In this document: positions 14,631-20,340 of the stretch, one piece after another
Layout of the letters: each line of letters begins with the position of its first letter
Numbering within the stretch: the stretch's first letter is position 1
Source of the DNA: Bacillota bacterium
GTDB taxonomy: Bacteria > Bacillota > Clostridia > Acetivibrionales > DSM-1351
Length of the DNA stretch: 20,340 nucleotides
Reading direction: 5' to 3'
NCBI GenBank assembly: GCA_023398105.1
Contig: JAEWST010000117.1
Coordinates: forward strand, 1 to 20,340
Program-made: the position numbers and the translations under genes
The notes under the pieces: generated by a model
Told to the model about the DNA's origin: nothing
The model's input: the letters and a program-made list of their open reading frames with translations, nothing else
The model's database searches: none

Positions 14631-16121
14631 ATGAACTGTAGCAAGTATTACATTTATATTATAAAATGTATTGCGTTAATTATAACAATTCCATTGTTGG
14701 TATATGGATATTCAAAACAATATGTATTTTTATTGTTTTTTAGTTTGTTGGTACTTTTATTGTTTTTAGCTTTTAATATTTTTGAAATTATTTCAGTATT
14801 AAAGAATAATTCAAAAAATAAACCTAAACTTAAAAAAATTATCAAAACACCAACAACAAAGCTTCTTAAGCCACAGCGTTTTTTTTATTCTAATAATGAG
14901 AAGAATACATTAAGTGCCTATGAATTATTAAAACAGAAACAGGATGAACTTGAGATATTGAGGATAACATCTGAAAAATTTAATGCTACGATGGATGTGG
15001 ATAATATTGTAGAGTATGTTTTTGATGTTTATAAAAAATTTACTAACTGTGATAGGTGCTTAATTTGTTTTAAGGATATTAATTCTCAAGATATTTTTTG
15101 CAGGTATGAATTTGGAAATGACTTATTTGGTGAAGTTGGCAAATTTTTTGATGATGACTCTGTAATAACAAAATGCTTTAATACAAATTCAATAGTTGTT
15201 ACCTATGATATTTTGATAAAGAAAAGAGGAATATATGGTGACAAACTTGCAATTCCTTTAAGTGTTTCTACCGAACAGCTAGGTGTAATTTTTTTAGAAA
15301 CATCCAAGAAAAATTCTTTTAAAAATATCAATTTGCCATTTATTAAGAGTTTGGCAAATTATGCTGCAGTTGCAATAAATAAGGCTGAATTATTTAATGA
15401 TGTATGGGCACAAAAGCAGGAAATTGAGGCTCTTTACGAAGAAACTGCTGCTGTCAATGACGACCTTAATTTTAATATTGATAATTTGAATAAAGCCAAG
15501 GAAGAGCTTAGGCTTAAGAACGAGGAGTTGTTGAAATATTCTGAAAGCTTGAATACAGGCTATATTCAGACTGTTATGTCATTAGTTAATGCAATTGAAG
15601 CAAAAGATGCTTATACAAGTGGACATTGCCAAAGAGTTATGGAGATTGCTTGCGAAATAGCGGCTAATTTAAACCTTGATGAAGATTCAATACAGGATTT
15701 AAAATATGCTGCAGTACTTCATGATATAGGAAAAATAGGAGTTTCCGCTGGGATTTTAAACAAATCAGGAAAGCTAACAGATCAAGAATATGAAGAAATT
15801 AAGAAACATCCAGAAATATCTTACAATATATTAAAGAATGTTGAGTTTCTAAACAGAGGTCTAAAAGCCATTTTAGAGCATCATGAGAAGTATAATGGCT
15901 CGGGTTATCCTAATAATCTTAAAGGCGAAGAAATTAGCCTTTTAGGCAGAATATTATGTATTGCGGATGCTTTTGACGCAATGACCAGTAATAGAACTTA
16001 TCGCAAGAGTATGTCAATGGAAGTTGCAGTTAATGAAATTGAAAGATGCAAGGGGATACAGTTTGATCCTAATGTATCAGATGTTTTTATTGATATGATT
16101 AGAGAATTAGTAAATACATAA
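14631..16121 (+). CDS. membrane GAF / HD-GYP domain protein, putative c-di-GMP phosphodiesterase
   Basis: Length is 496 aa. Two hydrophobic segments lie at about 8-27 and 31-54, then a GAF-like sensor domain at about 107-255, a Glu/Lys-rich coiled coil at about 258-305 and an HD-GYP domain at about 306-496. The HD-GYP motifs are HDIGK (364-368), HHE (417-419), NGSGYP (422-427) and DAFDAMTSNRTYR (446-458). The family hydrolyses cyclic di-GMP; some members act on other cyclic dinucleotides. All visible metal-site motifs are kept, so activity is expected. The start is ATG 14631, 5 nt after GGAGG; ATG 14619 overlaps the binding site. No GGDEF domain or cognate synthase is in the window. Confidence 0.93.
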   Translation: MNCSKYYIYIIKCIALIITIPLLVYGYSKQYVFLLFFSLLVLLLFLAFNIFEIISVLKNNSKNKPKLKKIIKTPTTKLLKPQRFFYSNNEKNTLSAYELLKQKQDELEILRITSEKFNATMDVDNIVEYVFDVYKKFTNCDRCLICFKDINSQDIFCRYEFGNDLFGEVGKFFDDDSVITKCFNTNSIVVTYDILIKKRGIYGDKLAIPLSVSTEQLGVIFLETSKKNSFKNINLPFIKSLANYAAVAINKAELFNDVWAQKQEIEALYEETAAVNDDLNFNIDNLNKAKEELRLKNEELLKYSESLNTGYIQTVMSLVNAIEAKDAYTSGHCQRVMEIACEIAANLNLDEDSIQDLKYAAVLHDIGKIGVSAGILNKSGKLTDQEYEEIKKHPEISYNILKNVEFLNRGLKAILEHHEKYNGSGYPNNLKGEEISLLGRILCIADAFDAMTSNRTYRKSMSMEVAVNEIERCKGIQFDPNVSDVFIDMIRELVNT

Positions 16122-16167
16122 ACTAAATATATAATAATAGATGTCATTACACTTTGGAGGTATTATA

Positions 16168-17655
16168 GTGAAACTAAATAAAAAACAACTAAAAGTGCTT
16201 TTTGTTTCAGCAGAAGTTGATCCGTTTGCTAAAACAGGAGGATTAGCTGATGTTGCAGGCTCTTTACCTAAAGAGTTATCTTTACTAGGTCATGATGTAA
16301 GAGTAGTAATGCCAAGATATGGAGTTATTGATGTAGATACTAAGTATGTCGCTGATGTTCCTGTAGAAATTGGACATCGAGTGGAAACCTGTGTAATTAA
16401 AGAAGGCAGCATTTTTAATGCTGAAAACAAAGCAATTCCTGTGTATTTTATTGAGAATCATAATTATTTCAACAGAAAAGGAATTTATTGCTATTTTGAT
16501 GATGCACAAAGGTTCATATTACTATGTAAGACAGCTCTTGATATGTTACCTGCTATTGGTTATAAACCTGATATAATTCACTGTAATGATTGGCATACAG
16601 GACCAATTTGCCTATTATTAAACGAAAAGTACAAGAGAAATGAATTTTATAAAGATATTGCAACAATTTACACTGTTCACAATTTAGAGTATCAGGGTAA
16701 TTTTGGTGCAGATATTACTAGATATTTAAATTTGGAAGAGGGTTATTTCGTTTCTGATAAAGCAGAGTTTTATGGTATGTTTAGTTTTATGAAGTGCGGA
16801 TTAGTTTATGCTGACATTATTAACACTGTAAGCAAGCAATATGCTGATGAAATATTGACTACAGCGTATGGTGAAAAAATGGAGGGTATATTAAATAAAA
16901 GAAAAGATAAGCTCTTTGGAATAGTTAACGGCATTTCCTATGATGAGTTTGATCCTAGCAAAGATGAGTGCTTATATGCAAAATATGATAAAAAAAATAT
17001 TAAGCTTAAGAAAAAAAATAAACAAGCCCTTCAGGATGAACTAAATTTACCAAGAAGCCAAGCACCATTAATGGGGATAGTAACAAGGCTTACAGGACAA
17101 AAAGGATTAGAGCTATTGATTGGGTGCATAGATGATCTAATTATAAAAGAAAATGTTCAATTGATTGTTTTGGGTCTTGGAGATGAATGCTATCATAATG
17201 CGTTTTCAGAACTGCAAAAGAAATATCCTCTTAATGTAGCGGCATTTTTTGAGTTCAATACTGACTTGGCAAAAAAAATATATGCAGCTTCTGATATGTT
17301 TTTAATGCCTTCAAGGTTTGAGCCTTGCGGATTGGGACAGATAATCAGTCTTAGATATGGTACAATACCTGTGGTAAGGGCAACTGGTGGATTAGCAGAG
17401 ACTATAATTGACTACGATGGAAATAATATAGATGGGAATGGTTTTTCATTTGATGAATTTTCAGTTAGTGAATTCAATAAGACACTTAAAAGAGCTATTG
17501 ATGTCTACAAGAATAAACCTGAGATTTGGGAAAAGCTTATTTTAAGAGCATTAGATAGTGATTTCTCTTGGAAGAATCCTAGCAAAGCTTATCTTAAGCT
17601 TTATGAATTAGCTGTTAAAACAAAAATCAAAGGCGAATTATTTGCCAATGAATAA
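16168..17655 (+). CDS. glgA: glycogen synthase (ADP-glucose dependent)
   Basis: This enzyme transfers glucose from ADP-glucose to the growing alpha-1,4-glucan chain (family GT5) for glycogen storage. Length is 495 aa, slightly over the bacterial norm of about 480. The N-terminal domain has VSAEVDPFAKTGGLADV with KTGGL (22-26), and CNDWHTG (139-145). The C-terminal domain has RLTGQKG (307-313), FEPCGLGQ with the catalytic-site Glu (384-391) and RATGGLAET (404-412). The start is GTG 16168, 7 nt after GGAGG; an ATG at 16141 is in frame but its codons run through that binding site. No other glycogen gene (glgB, C, D, P) is nearby. It overlaps nth at its end. Spore-forming clostridia commonly store granulose, so a link to sporulation is possible but inferred. 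Confidence 0.96.
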   Translation: MKLNKKQLKVLFVSAEVDPFAKTGGLADVAGSLPKELSLLGHDVRVVMPRYGVIDVDTKYVADVPVEIGHRVETCVIKEGSIFNAENKAIPVYFIENHNYFNRKGIYCYFDDAQRFILLCKTALDMLPAIGYKPDIIHCNDWHTGPICLLLNEKYKRNEFYKDIATIYTVHNLEYQGNFGADITRYLNLEEGYFVSDKAEFYGMFSFMKCGLVYADIINTVSKQYADEILTTAYGEKMEGILNKRKDKLFGIVNGISYDEFDPSKDECLYAKYDKKNIKLKKKNKQALQDELNLPRSQAPLMGIVTRLTGQKGLELLIGCIDDLIIKENVQLIVLGLGDECYHNAFSELQKKYPLNVAAFFEFNTDLAKKIYAASDMFLMPSRFEPCGLGQIISLRYGTIPVVRATGGLAETIIDYDGNNIDGNGFSFDEFSVSEFNKTLKRAIDVYKNKPEIWEKLILRALDSDFSWKNPSKAYLKLYELAVKTKIKGELFANE

Positions 17656-18292
17656 AAAAGAAAAAACCATTCAAATATTACTAATATTTGACAAGCTTTA
17701 TCCTAGTGCTGAGTGTTCACTTGAATACAGTAGCCCATTGCAATTGTTGATTTCAACGCAATTGGCTGCTCAGTGTACAGATGCAAGGGTAAACCTTGTT
17801 GCTAAAGATTTGTATAACAAATATAAAAGTGCAAAAGATTTTGCAAATGCTGATATTATGGAATTAGAACAGGATATAAAATCAACTGGCTTTTATAGAA
17901 ATAAGGCTAAAAATATTAAAGAGTGTTGCAGAATACTTGTTAACAAATACAATGGAGAAATACCAGCAAATATGGAAGAACTCACAGCACTTCCAGGGGT
18001 TGGTCGCAAGACGGCTAATCTTGTACTATATGAGATTTATGGTATTCAAGGAATTATTGTAGATACACATGCAAAAAGGCTGTCAAATCGAATTGGTCTA
18101 ACTAAAAATGAAAATCCTGAAAAGATTGAATATGATCTTCAAAAAATAGTACCAAAGGAAAGATGGGCAGATTTTTGTCATAGGTTAGTATCTCATGGTA
18201 GAGTAATATGTAAAGCTAGAAAACCTGAATGTGAAAGCTGTGAAATAAGAGATTATTGCAACTATTATATCAAGAATAATTTGATTAATTGA
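17648..18292 (+). CDS. nth: endonuclease III (DNA glycosylase/AP lyase)
   Basis: This base-excision repair enzyme removes oxidised pyrimidines and cuts at abasic sites. Length is 214 aa, normal. The helix-hairpin-helix is LPGVGRKTA (115-123), with catalytic K121 and catalytic D139 (VDTHAKR). The C-terminal iron-sulfur cluster ligands are C188, C195, C198 and C204 (C-X6-C-X2-C-X5-C). It overlaps the end of glgA by 8 nt. ATG 17648 is 14 nt from AAAGG at 17629-17633. An in-frame TTG at 17642 has the better 8-nt spacing, so two extra residues are possible. Confidence 0.96.
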   Translation: MNKKEKTIQILLIFDKLYPSAECSLEYSSPLQLLISTQLAAQCTDARVNLVAKDLYNKYKSAKDFANADIMELEQDIKSTGFYRNKAKNIKECCRILVNKYNGEIPANMEELTALPGVGRKTANLVLYEIYGIQGIIVDTHAKRLSNRIGLTKNENPEKIEYDLQKIVPKERWADFCHRLVSHGRVICKARKPECESCEIRDYCNYYIKNNLIN

Positions 18293-18346
18293 TTTACCAA
18301 AGTCTTTGCCATGATTTTGTGGCTAAATGGGGCGTGAGAGGTTAGT

Positions 18347-20340
18347 ATGACTAAAAAACAAACGACACCAAATGTGAAAGAAACTAAAGAAAACAAACAA
18401 AAAAAGGATATAAAAGTCAATTGTAATATTGAGGATTTAATTTTTGCTCTTGATATAGGTACTAGATCTGTTGTAGGCATAGTTGGATATTATGAGAAGG
18501 ACTGTTATAAAGTTGTTGCCGCAGAAGTTGTAGAACATCAAAGCCGTGCTATGCTTGATGGTCAGATTCACGATATAGCAAAGGTTTCAGAGGTGATTAC
18601 TGAAGTAAAAAACAAACTAGAAAAGACTCTGGGTATTACATTGACAAGGGTTGCTATTGCTGCGGCTGGTAGAGTATTGAAAACTAGTCAGGTAAAATTG
18701 GAGTATGATGTTGATCCTGATAGCGAAATAAACGAAGAGATAGTTGGCGGAATGGAAGTTGATGCCGTACAAAATGCTCAGGTTAAGCTTGATAAAGAAG
18801 TAGACGAAGAAAAAACAGTCTTTTATTGTGTAGGCTATAGTGTAGTAAATTACTTCCTTAACGGCTATGTTATATCATCATTAGTTGGTCATAAGGGTAA
18901 AAAAATTGGAGTGGAGGTATTAGCCACATTTTTACCACGAGTTGTTGTAGACAGCTTATATACTGTTATGGAAAAGGTAGGGCTTAAGGTACACAGTCTT
19001 ACACTTGAACCTATTGCGGCTATTAGTGTAACTATTCCAAAAGACTTACGTTTACTGAATTTAGTTTTGGTTGATATTGGAGCAGGTACATCAGATATTG
19101 CTGTCACTCAATCAGGGTCTGTTGTTGCTTATGGCATGGTACCAATTGCTGGTGATGAGATTACAGAAAAAATTGCACATGAGTATCTAGTGGATTTTAA
19201 TACTGCTGAAAAGATAAAAATTGATATTTCATCTGGGGTTGAAACCTTAAAATTTAAAGATATTCTTGGAAAAAATATAGAGGTTTCTAATAAACAAGCT
19301 TTGGAAATGCTTGATGCTACAATTGATATTCTTGCGGGCAGTATTTCTGAAAAGATATTAGAATTTAATAAAAAGGCTCCTAACGCAGTATTTCTTATAG
19401 GTGGTGGAAGTCAAGTTCCTGGGCTGACAAGCAAAATTGCAAACCGTCTAGGTATCCATGAGGATAGAGTCGCAGTAAGAGGAAGAGATGTAATACATAA
19501 TGTAAAAACCAAGCTTAAAAAGCTATCTGGTCCCGAAGCCATTACCCCTCTAGGTATAGCTATGATGGCTTATGTTCAGCAAGGGCAAGACTTTTTGTCC
19601 GTTACATTAAATGGAGAGAAAGTGAGACTGCTTAATTCGAAAAAGCTAAGTGTTGCTGATGCCTTGATATTAGTGGGGTATAATCCTGATATGTTAATTG
19701 CTAGAACAGGAAAATCTCTGAGGTTTACTCTTAATGGTAAAGACATGTATGTAAAGGGTGATTATGGAATAGCTGCTGAAATTTATGTTAATGATAGTAT
19801 AGCAAGTATAGACACAGAATTAAAAATTGGAGATATCATAAATGTAATTCCTGCTGAAAATGGAAAAAATGCTAGCAAGTTTATTGCTGACTATATCAAA
19901 AATCCAGATTCTATTATGATAAATTTGAATGGTGACACCATAACACTTGCACCTAGCATTACAATAAATGGAAAGGCTTGTAGTATTGCTGACAGCATTA
20001 AAGATAATGATACTGTTAGTATTTACGAAACAATTACACTTAGGGATTTAGTTCAAGAATTTGCACTTGATATTGACGAAAAAGAGTTGTTAGTTAACGG
20101 GAAAAATAAAAGTCTTGACTATATACTGCAGAATAATGATGATATAGAATTTAATGCTACATTGGCTGATAAAGAAGGTTATTCTGTTATACAAGCTGAA
20201 GAATTAATTGCTAATACGATTAATTATAACAATTTGAATGACGATATTATTAATGTTGATGAATCTAACTTTATTGATAATTCTAATATTGAACAATCAG
20301 ATAGAGAATTTTTTGTAATTGTAAATGGAGAGAAAGTGGT
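18347..20340 (+). CDS. FtsA-type actin-like ATPase with C-terminal repeat region (3' end outside window)
   Basis: The frame is open from ATG 18347 (5 nt after GAGAGG) to the window edge with no stop, so 664 residues are seen and the protein is incomplete. After a charged, Lys-rich N-terminus (1-28) comes an ASKHA/FtsA-like ATPase, about 31-412. It has the phosphate-1 loop ALDIGTRSV (34-42), an inserted SHS2/1C-like subdomain, phosphate-2 LVDIGAGTSDIAV (241-253) and the adenosine motif LIGGGSQVPGL (350-360). True FtsA is about 420 residues, and a membrane helix at its end is not seen here. Instead, residues from about 415 hold repeated strands around LNG or VNG (419-428, 458-469, 523-534, 656-664), which may be small beta-rich or ubiquitin-like domains. 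It may be a clostridial FtsA-like protein outside the dcw cluster, or a PilM-like ATPase; ftsZ is not adjacent. The role is unknown. Confidence 0.85.
   Translation, partial: MTKKQTTPNVKETKENKQKKDIKVNCNIEDLIFALDIGTRSVVGIVGYYEKDCYKVVAAEVVEHQSRAMLDGQIHDIAKVSEVITEVKNKLEKTLGITLTRVAIAAAGRVLKTSQVKLEYDVDPDSEINEEIVGGMEVDAVQNAQVKLDKEVDEEKTVFYCVGYSVVNYFLNGYVISSLVGHKGKKIGVEVLATFLPRVVVDSLYTVMEKVGLKVHSLTLEPIAAISVTIPKDLRLLNLVLVDIGAGTSDIAVTQSGSVVAYGMVPIAGDEITEKIAHEYLVDFNTAEKIKIDISSGVETLKFKDILGKNIEVSNKQALEMLDATIDILAGSISEKILEFNKKAPNAVFLIGGGSQVPGLTSKIANRLGIHEDRVAVRGRDVIHNVKTKLKKLSGPEAITPLGIAMMAYVQQGQDFLSVTLNGEKVRLLNSKKLSVADALILVGYNPDMLIARTGKSLRFTLNGKDMYVKGDYGIAAEIYVNDSIASIDTELKIGDIINVIPAENGKNASKFIADYIKNPDSIMINLNGDTITLAPSITINGKACSIADSIKDNDTVSIYETITLRDLVQEFALDIDEKELLVNGKNKSLDYILQNNDDIEFNATLADKEGYSVIQAEELIANTINYNNLNDDIINVDESNFIDNSNIEQSDREFFVIVNGEKV

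Noticed and set aside
17642..17655. glgA/nth overlap as a frameshifted fusion
   Set aside because: Both proteins are complete with intact termini and motifs. A short overlap is ordinary translational coupling.
18265..18480. 71-residue minus-strand frame across the nth/FtsA-like gap
   Set aside because: It is mostly antisense to the FtsA-like coding region, which has a good start and intact ATPase motifs.

Overview
The window looks like chromosome from a low-G+C, endospore-forming Clostridia (Firmicutes) genome. The evidence is AT-rich genes with strong GGAGG-type ribosome binding sites, frequent TTG/GTG starts, and the sporulation genes spoIVB and spo0A. No insertion sequence, prophage, CRISPR array, tRNA or rRNA was seen, and nearly all genes are on the + strand. 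The order dxs-tlyA-nadK-argR-recN-spoIVB-spo0A is a conserved Firmicutes housekeeping/sporulation cluster. The genus cannot be fixed from sequence alone; gene content and base composition would fit a cellulolytic-type Clostridia, but that is a guess.

The most notable element is at the left edge. Positions 1 to about 520 hold a non-coding, hairpin-rich and comparatively G+C-rich stretch, immediately upstream of a small multi-pass membrane protein with a very basic tail. That protein is followed by dxs and tlyA. This is the arrangement known for OLE RNA (Ornate, Large, Extremophilic) and its membrane partner OapA. I call the region the 3' majority of an OLE RNA gene, with its 5' end outside the window.

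Layout. 1-1211: OLE RNA and oapA. 1226-3931: dxs (isoprenoid precursor synthesis) and tlyA (S4-domain FtsJ-type methyltransferase). 3961-4029: a 10-bp inverted repeat in front of nadK. 4078-7147: nadK, argR, recN. 7148-7581: a non-coding spacer with a candidate structured RNA and a strong terminator. 7582-9980: spoIVB, a terminator, a sigma-A-like promoter carrying a Spo0A-box-like site, and spo0A with its own strong terminator. 9981-10450: a long non-coding spacer with inverted repeats and the second copy of a 22-bp repeat. 10451-14366: an OmpR-family response regulator, its histidine kinase and an HtrA-like membrane serine protease, probably an envelope-stress or signalling unit. 14631-16121: a membrane GAF/HD-GYP protein. 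16168-18292: glgA (glycogen synthase) and nth (endonuclease III), which overlap. 18347-20340: an FtsA-type actin-like ATPase with an unusual C-terminal repeat region, cut by the window edge.

The left cluster joins isoprenoid precursor synthesis, RNA methylation, NADP synthesis, arginine regulation and DNA repair to the late (spoIVB) and master (spo0A) sporulation regulators. Terminators at 7371, 8925 and 10055 divide it into separate transcripts. Less certain observations concern RNA-level control: the unassigned RNA between recN and spoIVB, the nadK leader hairpin, and similar micro-ORF leaders before both two-component genes.
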